Shown in pieces: positions 11,706 to 23,216 of a DNA stretch of 64,000 bases (the first letter of the stretch is position 1; each line of letters starts with the position of its first letter). Source of the DNA: Dryococelus australis (lineage: Eukaryota > Arthropoda > Insecta > Phasmatodea > Phasmatidae). The notes under the pieces were generated by a model that was not told where the DNA came from, searched no databases, and saw only the letters and a program-made list of their open reading frames with translations. The DNA is taken from NCBI GenBank assembly GCA_029891345.1, contig CM057009.1, forward strand, positions 286,016,966-286,080,965, read 5' to 3'. The position numbers were made by a program, and so were the translations under genes.

Positions 11706-12679
11706 TTTCAACTAAAAACTAGAGCCCATTTGTTAGTTCAGTATTTCAATGAAAACACCTTGTGACATGGAATTGACAACAGTTTTAATTGAAAAATTGT
11801 ACAGATTTTCACAAGAGGAAATATGTATCTCTTTTGATTGTAACTTATTATTCAAATGTTGTAAAATTTATCAATACTTTTGATGCCTTTGTAAAAAGAA
11901 AAGTCAGAAAACCACAGCAACCACCAGTAAATAATTAAATTCATTGCTTGCCATCTCAAAGAAAGTAAATATAGTAAAACATTGCTGTAAAATACTGACA
12001 GGAGACAGCTGGCTACATTTTTACAGCAGGAAATCAGTAGTTTCAAGTTGTAAATTATTTATTACTTGACAACATACATTTATATGATGCCACTTTTGTT
12101 ATGAGTCGTAGTGAATGTTTTGCGAGATATTTCTTGTCTCCTTTGTAGTGAAATGTATAATAGTTCACATCGACAAACTGCATTATTATGGTTTTTTTTT
12201 TTTTTTTTTCATTCTTTTAAGTTTAAAGCCAATAATATAACATGTTTATGTTTTTACAATGATTGAAAACAGTTTTGGAAGAGACTTTTTTTGAGATAAA
12301 GACCTTAAAGGCACCTTGGTTAAACATAGGCACTCATGACTTATTGGATTAATTTCTCTTAATATTGATGAATAATGTTTTAATGAAGGACATTTATTTA
12401 ATTAATTGCAACAACCAGTTATTTTCTAATTTTTTACTGCGAGAATCTTTTAAGTTTCCCCAATTTCATTGCACCTGTGCATAATGAACATGCACCTACT
12501 GGTTCACAGTCATCATGATGCATATAAGATAGTCACCAACACAAGCTTATCGGTTGCTGACTGTCTGCTGGTCGAAAGTGCTTTCTTTATAATTTTGTTT
12601 GTACTTGCAGGTAGTTCGGACAAACATCTGCTCTTTACATAAAAAACTTCTGGGCTTGAGTTATATCAAATAATTCTTC
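11706..12679. other. No recognisable gene
   Basis: AT-rich sequence with homopolymer T near 12192 and no coding or repeat pattern that I recognise. Confidence 0.5.
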
Positions 12680-13640
12680 CTCGACATTTTGGCTGTCATT
12701 GCAGCTGCCATCTATAGTTGGAAGTGCCTGAACAACTGAGTCTGCTATAGCTGACTGTTGATTTTCATACCTGTATGCCCTAATGTGTTCTTATATCCTA
12801 GTTGTTATTTTTATGCCAGTTTGACGTATGTAAACTTTCCCACATGAGTAAATAACTTTCTATACACTTGCCTGTTCTTCAGGTGATTGTCTTTCACTGA
12901 TCCCAGGATCCCTTCAACCTTATTGATTGGTTTCCTGACAGTGTGTATGCCATGCTTCCTGAGTATGTGGGCCTGTTGGTCAGTGGTTCCATTTATGTAA
13001 GGCAGTAGAGTTGTGTTCTTAAGGTGTTCTTTTCCTGTTTTCCTGGATTGCTTCTTGATCAGCTATATCTCATATTGGGAATAACCATTTGCTTAACCGA
13101 TGTTGAGATTTCTGTCCTTTTTTGCGAATGGGGATGGTGGGAGTCTGTTTGTAGGTATCTAACAATATGAGTAGGTTTCCTGTAGACTGTGTGACCTAAA
13201 GTGAAGTCCTGTTCTTTGTATACTAATACATCTAAGAATGGGGGCAAACCATTGTTTTTGGTCTTCATGGTGAACTGTATATTGGGATGGATGCTATTTA
13301 CATGGTCCAGGAATTGCTGTAGTTTCTGCTCTCCACGACTCCAAACCACAAAGGTGTCATGTACATAAATAAACTAGTATTTATGTTGATAGGGACTGGA
13401 GTAGATTGCTCTCTCTTCAAACTTTGTCATAAAGAAGGGAAAGAGGTGTCCCCATAGCTGTACCTTCATTTTGCACATATACCTACCTCCTCTGGGTACA
13501 AAAAGAAAGCTGAAGTGATGCAGAGCTCAGTGAACTTTACAAATTCTTTGGTGAAACTGTTGTTGCCAATATTATAAAGCAGAATCTGGAGAGCTTCCAA
13601 CACGCACATTTGTAGCCAGAGTATCTTCGGTTTTAAACAA
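12680..13640 (-). pseudogene. Penelope-like element: reverse transcriptase end and GIY-YIG-like region
   Basis: On the minus strand the reading runs 'EFVKFTELCITSAFFLYP', 'YGDTSFP' (aligning with the usual MGTPLSP), then 'FIYVHDTFVVWSRGE', where family members have YVDD, then 'LNSIHPN'-like text (here VNSIHPNIQFTMKTK) and 'PPFLDVLVYKEQDFTLGHTV' and 'YRKPTH'. This is the signature of Penelope-like reverse transcriptases. Lower down, 'HILRKHGIHTVRKPINK', then 'GSVKDNH', then 'GKFTYVKLA' and 'LGYKNTLGHTG' correspond to the linker and a decayed GIY-YIG endonuclease. Stops, frameshifts and the Asp-to-His change in YVDD make it inactive. Neither end of the element was identified. Confidence 0.8.
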
Positions 13641-13644
13641 AATT

Positions 13645-14160
13645 TTTTTTAAAGTTTTCGAAAATGGCCAGATTTTTGAATACGAGAGGCTGAGGTATCT
13701 AGTTCTTTATCAATAGAGGCATTAACCAAAATGTGAGGTAATTTTGAAAAATGCAGAGAGGTCAGGTTTTGTGTTGAACTTGGGAATGTGAATTATGGGA
13801 AATGACTGGTGAAAATAAACAGCATAATTTACTGCATCAAAAGTTTTGAAATGACTGGCTAACTATGTTTCCTTAAAAAAGAAACCAGTATCATTTAAGT
13901 ATAAGGTAACAGGTTTAAATGCTTGTGTTATAGACCTGCAAAAGAATGTAACATCAATTGAACTTTTTGTGGCAAATGGCCAAACTGACTTAGGCTTCTG
14001 TAATAAAGGTATACTTAAATTCACATATGATTTAGCACATGTCAAGAGAAGGTTTACCAAAAATAAACTAAATTTATGATTATTAACATGACTGTCAAAG
14101 AATGGAAAAACACTGGGACACAAGGTAATTCCACAAGTTTTGCAATTAGACAAATAATTA
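13645..14160 (-). pseudogene. Possible Ty3/gypsy reverse transcriptase-RNase H junction
   Basis: The minus-strand frame contains 'LTCAKSYVNLSIPLLQKPKS' followed by 'VWPFATKSSID' and then 'TFDAVNYAVYFHQS'. This resembles the Ty3/gypsy passage from the end of the reverse transcriptase (a pattern like IPNCAKL...LTxLLKK..FVW) to the start of RNase H (TDASxYAVGAVLxQ). The catalytic Asp region is altered and frames change. It ends against the Penelope-like element near 13645. The match is weak and rests on short motifs. Confidence 0.4.
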
Positions 14161-14759
14161 GCACTAACAGGTGCAAAATGTTATTTGTCCAGACTAACAA
14201 TTAAGTATTCACTCAGACAATCACACATATATATATATAATGGCAGCCAGAGAAGTAGGTATAATCAACAACATGATATATGCAATGATACACTCCTGAA
14301 TATAAGCTAAAACAAACAAAAGGTTTCTCTACAAGTTTTGCTATGAAATAAATTTATAAAATTATTTAATAACACCCACGATAATTCATTACACAAGTAT
14401 ATACCCAAATTCCCAAATCAAATAAATTATGATGTCAAATAAGTACGAAATACAACAAATACAATAATATCAATATAATTCAGTTAACTTAGTACCATGG
14501 ATTTTTGTAGAAAATAATATGTGCACACAATACAATGAACCCAAATATAGCAGGACATGTAGTTGATCAGACCATGGTCAAATCAAGTCAGGACATAAAA
14601 ATCGAGGAGTTGGTACTGACCAATTAAACTAAACAAATGCACAAGGTAAAAAAATAAGGTAGGTATGTATGCAGTGTGGATCTGCAGCTCCAACAACTGC
14701 AAAAGAAAATTAAACACCCTATTTTAGGCATTTTGAGTTAAGTCTGCTTACATAGATAA
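14161..14759. other. AT-rich, no recognisable gene
   Basis: The stretch contains a short (TA)n tract near 14226. It may be untranslated or LTR sequence of the neighbouring gypsy fragments, but I see no direct support for that. Confidence 0.4.
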
Positions 14760-15560
14760 TATGAATTCTTGTAACATGCTTTCCTGTACTGGACCCCTGA
14801 AAGACCATTAGTAAAAGAATTAAAAATTATTTGCAATAGACCAGTTTATCAACATGAATGTTTTGCCATTTTCTTGTCAGCTGCTGTATTAGTTGGATAC
14901 TCCCTACAGAAAACTAAGTTGCCTGCTTTGAAAAGGATATGAACCCTATTTTGATTGTATTCAACTTGGCTCTTAAAATAAGACAGTATAAGGTTTTTTG
15001 AGGCAGCTCTCTAAACCTTCTTAATATAATTTGAGTCATCAGCGAAATGATTTAAATTCCAATGATTATTTTATGATTAATGGGACATAGAATGTAGTGA
15101 ATGCAGAACAAAAGTTACAATTAAATATTTCTGCATGACAAGGAGGAACATATTAATGTTTTAACATTAAATGTTGGATGTCATACATTAAACACATGAA
15201 CTTAAAAAGCAGAAAAGCGAACTGAAAATGATTATCAGAAACAATTGTTAAAGGAATCCCAAAATGTTTAATATATGCGAGTTTCCAAAGCATTTATAGT
15301 TTAAACTTATATTTTCTTTAGTGGGATGAGCCAAATCAATTTATAAAATTTATCTACACAAACGAACAACATACTGTTACCTAATTTACGTCCTGGAGAA
15401 TGAACCTACAAAATCAATAAACAACTTATCTGAAGGTTTCTCTAAGATTTCAGAGGCAAGGAGACCCATATAGGTATTTTCACTGCTTTTCTTAGGTCAC
15501 ATAGACAACATAGCTTAAGTCACTCAGCAATATCGGCATGCATTCTTTAAAAAAAAAATT
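14760..15560 (-). pseudogene. Ty3/gypsy integrase remnant (core and C-terminal part)
   Basis: The minus-strand reading from about 15500 gives 'YMGLLASEILEKPSDKLFID' and 'FVGSFSRT', matching the start of the gypsy integrase catalytic core (the E...P..KLFIDFVG.f.R pattern, with the first catalytic Asp present). Lower, near 15000-14860, 'ILFKAGNLVFCREYPTNTAA' and 'DKKMAKHS' match the GDLVyyr.hp.S.A..K..AKL segment of the integrase C-terminal domain. Between them the frame is broken by many stops. The fragment belongs to the minus strand, like most retroelements here, and may share an origin with the protease remnant at 16751-17149. Confidence 0.6.
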
Positions 15561-15858
15561 TATTGCTTCAGTTGTTTCGTAAGTTTCCAGATGACCTCCG
15601 ACTGGAGAGAAATGGAAGTGCTGAAGGACCATGGGTGGGCAGACAAAATAATATGCTTATCTGGTGGGGGAAAATGAGGTATTGCTTCAGTGTGATCAGG
15701 ATCTATAAAATGCTTTTATTGTTGAGTCTACATGTCATGTGTATTTGTTTTCATCACTCATCTAGTGCTATGTCCATCGTCATCCCAGAGTTTTGTAAGT
15801 AATTTTTTAACATAAGTTTTGGCAGGTAACATGATGTCAAGCAGGAGATGTAATTTTT

Positions 15859-16328
15859 GTAACAAAAAGTAGTTCCGTTCTGACGCGTGGGTCAGCTGAG
15901 GCCCATTTGGGTGTCAGGTGGGAGAGTCAGTCAGCGAGTAGCATCATACAAGGGTGGTGCATGTGTCGCGAGCTCCCACGTTTCCTGCGTGCCGGGCAAC
16001 CTTCATCGTTTGAGCATGGACATTTTGCTTCAATAGACTAATTCTTCTGGCACCTTCTTTCATTTAGCCACCTGGTACACCACCCTCACTTCCCATGGAA
16101 CTAGCATCGCTCCGGGAAGCATTACGTTACCCTAAAATCAATATGTGTCGTAAGACTGTTTTTTTTAGCTTAACTGCAGTGGCTGGTGGTGTTTTTGCCA
16201 GTATCATTCGTGTGTAAAGTGTTCCCCTGAGAGGGATGTGTAGAGACATTGAATAAATGCAGCAGTGAACTGAACAGTATATAAGTTATTTTGACCACCT
16301 TGTGCGTTTAAGGGAACGGGCCCTAACA
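15859..16328 (+). repeat. Possible solitary LTR
   Basis: A more GC-rich 470-bp stretch begins TGTAACAAAAAG and ends GGGCCCTAACA, a TG...CA arrangement. It contains an AATAAA signal (about 16254) in plus orientation. The motif ggccctaacaat recurs near 16431, which may be a second terminus. No primer-binding site or target duplication was found, so this is tentative. It separates the protease remnant from the integrase remnant. Confidence 0.3.
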
Positions 16329-16750
16329 ATACCCGCTCATATCACGTCAGTATTTCTTGGTTCTATTCAGTCTTTTCTAGTGTATATGTATTAGCAGGTT
16401 GTTCCATGTTTTTATGGGTATGTGGTTGGCCCTAACAATCCACATACGAGAGTGTTAACGCCTTGTGAAATGTTACCACCAAAAGGACTGATCAGCATGG
16501 TACTTAGTTGACCCACTGGCTACAGTTTAGCAAACAACAATAATACAGCTTAATTGGATTAGTATCTTCGGGGCAGAGGTCAACAACTTCATTGGCAAGG
16601 AGATTCTGTCCGGCCATACGGCCCGCAATCCTGAGGTCATAGAGAGTCATTATGCTACAGTATCATCCACCATCTCGGTATCGCCTTGATGACGCCTGGC
16701 ACCTAGCCGGGTAACTTCATTCCTGACCTCAACTCCACCGCCCCTAAAAC

Positions 16751-17149
16751 CTAATTAACCCATTTCCACATCAACCACACAGCGTCATGAGGCTGCTCGA
16801 ACATGTGGCAGATTCTTACCACCTTACCTGACACATTGACTGCCGTCACAATAATAAAGTCAGAACTTAGGTTCTCAGCCACAAGATATTTACATATCCA
16901 GGTAAAATATATCTTTATCTTAATGACATAGCATGAGAGTGGCAGGGTCTCACAAGAAGCTATATAATACTTAAATTTTATATGCTCAAAGGATTTCACA
17001 AATTTCTTCTTTTTAAATTTTTCTGAGAATTTCATTGAAATTATAGTATCTCCAGATTCTGAATCTTGTAGTGCATTTACAACAAGACTCCCCAAAACTA
17101 CTTTAACATGAGGAGTAGTAACTCTCTGAATACCAATTTTGATTGGCAA
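16751..17149 (-). pseudogene. Retroviral-type aspartic protease, Ty3/gypsy, degenerate
   Basis: A 132-codon frame reads 'PHVKVVLGSLVVNALQDSES' then 'CETLPLSCYVIKIKIYFTWI' then 'CKYLVAENLSSDFIIVTAVN'. This follows the layout of gypsy-type pepsin-fold proteases: a strand leading to the active triad (usually DTG or DSG, here DSE), a middle strand pair, and the LPSDxILGxDFL-like C-terminal strand. The changed triad suggests an inactive enzyme. Upstream on the minus strand (about 17200-17330) a C...H...C-like stretch may be a worn zinc knuckle of gag. No reverse transcriptase follows directly. Confidence 0.55.
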
Positions 17150-17802
17150 ATTGACACTAGCAATACACTCTTCAGTTTACATCGTAGTGTCTATTGGGTC
17201 AAAAAGGTGTTGTTAAGTCTATGACAGCCTAATGGACTGTAACAGGTGAGCAGTATACTGAGCATTGTCCAAATGAGACTGGTGAGCAAGACCTCTCACA
17301 TTTCCTGCTCACTGGCAGTTTTTGTTTCTTCTCTGAGGATAACTGAGGGTCAGGGTCCTTGGGCTTTTACATGGTATCATCAGATTCATAGTGTGTTTCT
17401 GACTTGGATTTGGTATCACTTTGGTTGAGATCAGATTTATACTTTGCTTCAGAATCTTTATTTTTGAAGTCTTGTTTATATTTATTATTATTGCTATCTG
17501 AAGCATGATTTTCTCATACTTGATCAGAATAAATATTCTGGGAATGAACACAAAAAAACATTCTTTCAATATATTGTTGATATTGATAGTGAAATATTAT
17601 CTTGATTCTGTGATTTTTAATGCAGCACTTGGCATATCTGCTGAGTAAATACAGAAGAAGAAGAAAAATATTTTGTAACTAATTTGCTGCATATGTAAAC
17701 AATCTGCAGTCCTTCATGTATGACTATAAGCATTTAAGTACATTAATTATTGACTGCATAGTGCAATGGAGTCTCTCTTTAATTTGGGTTGGTTTGGAAG
17801 CA

Positions 17803-18041
17803 TATAAGCCGTTCTCGGTAAAGTGAGCACTTTTTAAGGCCCTTCCAACATGCTTTAACCACTAATAAATATATCTAATTGCACCATCAGGCATTAAACT
17901 TGAAGGTGGTGAAATGTATACATTGCGTTTATTCGTCACAAAGCAATGTTTATATTAAAAAAGCAGGAAGATGGAAATAGGATGAAAGGAAAAATTCAGA
18001 AGGGCCTTAAAAAGCACTCACTTTTCCGTGAACAGCTTATA
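17803..18041. mobile_element. MITE, family of three copies, copy 1
   Basis: The ends are inverted: TATAAGCCGTTCTCGGTAAA on the left and, inverted, TATAAGCTGTTCACGGAAAA on the right, continuing into GTGAGTGCTTTTTAAGGCCC. The length is 239 bp and the interior is AT-rich and non-coding. Two further copies in this window share ends and size (29244 and 35701). The terminal TA on both sides suggests TA target preference. Confidence 0.8.
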
Positions 18042-18239
18042 TATACATGTTACTTTAACTTAAACTGGATATATTTTTCGTACAAAAAAGTTTTGAAGTA
18101 TATTTAAGAGGGTGTGGACTTACGGTACACCAAAACTCTCCATCATACCACAAGTCAGTAATGCGACTGATATTTATTTTTAATATTAGAAACAATAAGA
18201 TAGTAACATGTTCATAGTGACATTTTAAAATCTTGAAAA

Positions 18240-18640
18240 TAAATATTGAGCGTCTCATTAATTACAGTGACAGTAAAGTCCATTTTCAATTGTTTCTTGT
18301 GGGAAAATCACAGATTTTATGTAAAATATGTGCATTTGTTTCAATATTCATTAATCTTTAAAATAAAGTAATGCCTTAAAAGTTTACTTATGACTATTCA
18401 TTGGTGACAAAAATTAAATTTTATCAGAGCACTCCGTAATTTTCAGCAAGCGTGAATTTTATTTTCAATTGTTTCCTGTGCAAAAATGAGCAGTTTTGTT
18501 AAATATGTATTAATTTATTTGAACATTGAGATAGTTTTAGAATAAAATAATAACCTAGAAAGTATACATACAACCACTCAGTGCAAAAAATTAAGTTTAA
18601 ACAAAGGGCCTCATAATTTTCTTCAAGAGTGAATTCCACT
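18240..18640. repeat. Tandem repeat, unit about 185 bp, left part
   Basis: The block 'tttcaattgtttcttgtggg...acagattttatg' near 18276 recurs as 'tttcaattgtttcctgtgc...agcagttttgtt' near 18460. Further units continue after the transposon at 20101-20370, so the array was split by the insertion. Confidence 0.7.
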
Positions 18641-18642
18641 TA

Positions 18643-20100
18643 CAGTTACATTAAACTCCCAATTAACCGAGTTAATTGGGCTAGAGAAAAAACAAATAAG
18701 CAGATTTGTATTTAAAACCCGGTTAATCAAATTTACACATTTTTACTATTAATGGAACAGTGATATTGGCTCCAAAAATTTTCATAAAACACAGTACCTG
18801 TTATACATTTCAAAGCAAGCACAAATCACGCACTGTATGTGCAGGATTCAATGTAAACTATATTTTAACTAATATTTATGTTGCACCGAGTGTAGTGTAA
18901 TTCACAGCACATCGAGTATACACAGCCTTTCACCAGCGCCAGGCAAGAGCATTGGGCAGGCGACCCAGAGCGATAGATAAGCTGTCCATAATTGTGTGTG
19001 TGTGTCGCTTTCACGTTTGTCACTTAGACCCGCCCTTTAGATGGTAGAGTTAGTTGAAAGTTTAGAATGCAATGCAATAAAGACAACTATAACGGTACTT
19101 TAAATGACGCAACCTGGCATTTAAACAATACACTACAATCCCTATTTAAAAAATTACCCTTACGATACAGAAGCTTATTAAAATTTTACTGACTTCAAAT
19201 GCACACAAAAGTTTAAAATTTCTGAAATATTTAGTTTTTTGTAAACTTTTAAACACTTGATATGAAAAAATATGAAAATTTTAACTGTGCCTTTCTAGAA
19301 AGAGGCTTCAATTGTCTTTTGTTTGGCACCTGAATTTATGTTTGTGTTTATAACACACCATGCTCAAATTGTTTTATTATTTCTCATTTTCCAAGATATT
19401 TTAAACTGTCCTTGTACACTTTGTTGATGCTGCTAAAACAACACTACAAACAGTGAACAATGACCCACACTGGCGATCGATAAACTGGCAAGACGTGGTG
19501 TTGGAGAGTTAGGGAGTAGGGGGGCTTAGGCCTTGTCCAAAACCGAAATGGCAAATTCGTTATTTCGTAATTTGTTGTAAGTTTCACTACTACAGAAATT
19601 GTCGACAGACAGTCACATGTTTAGCACTCACTGTGACACACTTTTACATTAATAGTGAAAAATATTTTTATATAAATTTAATGCTTAAATTGTACATAAT
19701 ATTTCTACACCCATCACGGGAATGCTGTGCATACGTTAATAAATAATAAAATAATAAGTTGTGTAATAATGACTTCAAAAAAACTAGTTGTGAAATATAT
19801 GTATAAACAAAGCACAAAATCAGGTCACGTGATCATTGCGTCAATAAAATCTGCCATTTCGGACACAGCCTGAGATGAGTCAGAGTCAGAAGCACTTCAA
19901 TGAACAGAAATGTATGTCTCACGCAGGTCTCTGTGACAGGCTGACAGTTTAAAGAGATAAACATCAGCTCACGCGGCACAGCGTTAGATGACGTACAGTA
20001 CTGCTGCTTGTTAAGCGACACTCTTTGCAGCATTGCCTTACCGCCTCACAGATTAGCCAAAAACAGTTTAAGTGAAGCACGAATAAGCGAGAGTGTACTG
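18643..20100. mobile_element. TA-target DNA transposon, pogo-like, non-autonomous
   Basis: The left end is CAGTTACATTAAACTCCC and the inverted right end is CAGTACACTCTCGCTTAT, each preceded by TA (18641-18642 and 20101-20102). Subterminal 'aattaaccgagttaattggg' on the left and 'cgaataagcgag' on the right are typical of pogo/Tigger-type ends. The length is 1458 bp and no transposase is legible. It splits a ~185-bp tandem array and itself carries a smaller Harbinger-like element. Confidence 0.7.
19529..19870. mobile_element. PIF/Harbinger-like MITE nested in the pogo-like element
   Basis: The left end GGCCTTGTCC..CCGAAATGGC and the inverted right end GGCTGTGTCCGAAATGGCAG form an imperfect inverted repeat. 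Flanking trinucleotides are TTA on the left and TGA on the right, compatible with a TTA-type duplication with one change. The length is 342 bp, with no coding content. Assignment to PIF/Harbinger rests on the GGS...GTCC-type ends and the 3-bp flank. Confidence 0.6.
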
Positions 20101-20370
20101 TACTTCTTGTGAGGAAAATCAGAGATTTTATTTAAACTTCCAGTGAGCATGAATCCCATTTCCAGTTGCTGCTTGCAGGAAAACAAGCAGTTTTATTAAA
20201 AATAGATATACATTTATTTTAATATTAAGATGTCTTAAGAATGAAATGATAATATATAAGGAGATATACGACCTTCCATTGATACAAAAAAAAAAGAGGT
20301 TTAAACCCAGCACAGTGCAGTGTTTAGCAGTGAACCACTTCAACCACAGTGGGAAATTCCAGTAAGCGTT
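20101..20370. repeat. Tandem repeat, unit about 185 bp, right part
   Basis: The sequence 'cttcttgtgaggaaaatcag' continues the unit broken at 18640, and 'ccatttccagttgctgcttg' followed by 'aagcagttttattaaaaata' (20157 onward) is a further copy of the units at 18276 and 18460. One unit is internally shortened. Confidence 0.65.
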
Positions 20371-20829
20371 TTGTGTCATTGGCTTAAAATTTAACCTAGT
20401 TTAATACGTTTGCACTTGAGACTTGCAGATATGAACATATTGAGGAGGAATTAATTAATTTTACAAGCACTGTAGACAGTATTTTCTTTTGACTGTGAAC
20501 ACATGAGTGGAAATTCACGTGTATTGTGCAAGAATGGGTCATCAGTAAGTCAAAAGTGCAAAATATAAGTCTGAAAATGTAAATAAAACCATAGTGCAAT
20601 TAGGGCTATAATCTATATAACTAAAATTATGCAGTAATTTTTATTGTGATTAATTCATTATGTATTGGAGAAATTATTATTATTATAATTTTTGTTTCTT
20701 TCAAAAAGTGTGATTTGAGCCTTTTTTCCTGTTAGGGTTTAGAGATAAACAAGATCTGAAAATGAAAATGTATCATCACGGATAAAGCATTTCCAAAAAG
20801 TTATTTCTGTGACTATTTAATACAAATTT

Positions 20830-22260
20830 TGGCAAGGTTATACACATTCACAATTATGTCAACCTGAGGCATCGGTATAATGGTGGGCTTCACCGGGACT
20901 TCTTGTTGTGGTTCTGCAGGTGTTGGTATCTGTGGTGTAGATGCCAGTCTGGCTGTTGACACTTATTGGCTCAGCTTACTTTCTTGAGGACATCAGGATA
21001 CTGGGTGTCAATGCTGAGACGGATGTGTATCCTGTCAGGCGTAGCTAAAGTTTCCATGTTTACAGGATGGGGGCTTTCCTGTGCCTACCCTTCCCCAACC
21101 AGATGAATGTGTTCCCTGTGTACCTTTGTTAGCAATCGCTGGCTGACGTATCAGATACACACTAGGGCTTAACCTGACTCAGAATGTTCCACTCCATTTT
21201 GCTGCGAACCCAGCACAGAAATTATCTTGGCTTCCTAACTGAATGTTTGTGTACATATACGGTGTCACTAGGCTGGATCTCCCACAATGGCCATGTGGTG
21301 GCAGGGAGCCAACTATGCACGTATCGTGTCTGGGCGTGCTTGCTTGCTGTAGTAAGTTTCTCCAGGCACCTCGTGCGGTCATGACAGTTCACCTGGTCAT
21401 GTTAAATTGCGTCCCTATAGTATTTCTGCTGGCATCTTGTTGGTGGCTCTGTTTATGCATGTCCATAAACAAAAGAGGGCAGCTGGTAGGTGGTGTAGCC
21501 AACTGGCATGATCTTTACCAATGCTAATATATAACTGTGCTTTAAGTTCGTGATTGCACTGCTTGATGGGGTTGTCCCATGGATAATAGTGGGCTGTATT
21601 ATGGTGCTCTACTTTCCAGTGCTTACACAGGTTACAACAGCAGCAACTAGTGAATTGTGACCTATTGTCTTGACAAGAGCACACTGGGAAACCTCACCAA
21701 GGGAAAAACTCTGTCTCAAGTATTTTCGCTATGGTGTTAGTCTGTGTGCTTCCTTCTGCTGCTTAGGCCTTTGTCCAGTGCAAAGAAAGCCTGTTATGAC
21801 CTCTATGAATTGCTTCCTGCTTTTACTACAAGGGTGAAGCCCCATCGTATCCAGTGCAACAGTATTGAACGGTTCTTGTGGGAGCCGTGGTTGTTTTTGC
21901 TGTTCACCTTCTGTTCTCCAGTCCTTATACAAGTTGTAGGTGTTGTAGCTCCACACATATTTGTGTGTATCGCATGCCAACCTCGGCCAGTAAAACACGG
22001 AAGTTGTGTTTTAACTGGTTTGGTCAGTGCCTTGGTGGCCAGTGAGCTTTGTTGTCTTGAGCAAACTTATGCACTATTTTGTGTGCAGTTTTGGGTACAG
22101 ATCTCTTCCTCTTCCTCCCCTCACCTGGTGGATGGGCCTCAAGGTGATTTTCTACAATGTGCCAGTGTTTGAGGTGATTTGTTTCGCACTCGTAGCATCA
22201 TTGTACTGTGTCAGGGGAGGTTAGTTATGGTTGTATTACCTCCACATACACAGTGTTGGT
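20830..22260 (-). pseudogene. Ty3/gypsy integrase, nearly full span, decayed
   Basis: Read on the minus strand from about 22260, 'KTAHKIVHKFAQDNKAHWPP' is the His pair of the HHCC finger, then 'YWPRLACDTHKYVWSYNT', then the core start 'FNTVALDTMGLHPCSKSRKQ' with 'FIEVITGFL', then 'CKHWKVEHHNTAHYYPWDNP' with 'IKQCNHELKAQL' and 'ASWLHHLPAALFCLWTCINR' with 'ATNKMPAEIL'. The C-terminal domain follows (21179-21382, 'LGSQDNFCAGFAAKWSG'), then a proline-rich tail. The first core Asp is present; the glutamate region reads IKQ where the family has IER. Several frames are needed. Reverse transcriptase and LTRs were not found, so only the 3' part of the element remains. Confidence 0.8.
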
Positions 22261-22339
22261 CATGATCTGGACTGTTACCTGTTTGCCTATGCGAACCTGG
22301 TTAAGGCAGAGTGGTGCCAAATTAAAGTGACGTAATCAG

Positions 22340-22378
22340 ATGGTGGTGGTGGTGATGGTGATGGTGACAATGACGACA
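22340..22378. repeat. GGT/GAT microsatellite
   Basis: Interrupted trinucleotide run (tggtggtggtggtgatggtg and following), 36-39 bp long. Confidence 0.8.
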
Positions 22379-22897
22379 ATTTTTTTTAATAAGCTGCTTT
22401 AACATTTTATTGACTTTACATAAACAGGTGTCAATTTTGAATTGTATTTATTATAAACTATTTCTTGAACTACATGTTTGTTTGGAAAAATATTTTGTTT
22501 TGATTTATGATTTTGACATAAAATATTTCCTCTTTATAAAAATTTGAACTATACATTACGTATTTACTTCAAAGCCACTGATGGAACTAGAATATAGTTG
22601 CCATGTAAATGACTCTTTTCATGAACCATGATATTTAACAATTTTTATTGGAAAGTGGTGGCTGCTAGATATTAATTTTCCTGAACTCCAGACAGAGTGA
22701 ACTATTTTCTTGTTTCTTATATATTTGTTTTGAAATTTTATTACAAACATTAAACCACAACAAAAATGAACCTAACTTACAGGGTCTGTCCACCTATCAT
22801 AATTGTTAATGTTGTTGTAAAATAATTTAAGTTGTTGTGTTTATTATATAAATATAATATTCTGATATAATAATGTGCTTTGTTTATCTTTATTTAG

Positions 22898-23139
22898 TAG
22901 GTTCGAAACTTGTGATTCCACCGAGTGACAAAGCATCTGTGAAGCCATCTTCAGTTTGTGATAAATCTAGTAGTGGTTGCAGTAGTATTCAGAGGCCCCG
23001 AGGTCCTCCTCCACCAACGCCAAGTCCTATTACAAGTGTTCGGTTGTCTAATGGAAGATCAACAGAGAGCATTTCTTCCATTGTATCTGAAGCAGAACAG
23101 ATACGTTGCTTTCACAATCCTGTACCACCACCAAGGAAG
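22898..23139 (+). CDS. Candidate internal coding exon of a host gene, proline/serine-rich
   Basis: A polypyrimidine-rich acceptor (tttgtttatctttatttag, ending 22897, or tag ending 22900) leads into an open frame that closes at a good donor, AAG|GTAATT (23139/23140). The roughly 80 encoded residues include 'SKLVIPPSDKASVKPSS', 'IQRPRGPPPPTPSPI', 'STESISSIVSEAEQ' and 'NPVPPPRK'. The Ser- and Pro-rich content, with PPxP motifs of the kind SH3 or WW domains bind, resembles a disordered segment of a signalling or cytoskeletal adaptor. I do not recognise the gene. It matches no retroelement pattern and is the only segment here with both splice signals and protein-like composition. The surrounding DNA would be intron. 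The exon starts in a split codon and ends in phase 0. Confidence 0.5.
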
Positions 23140-23216
23140 GTAATTGAAATATTTTGTACACTAAAATATAAATAAAATGTAAACTATTATTACTCCTCCC
23201 TCCTCCTCCCCCTCCA

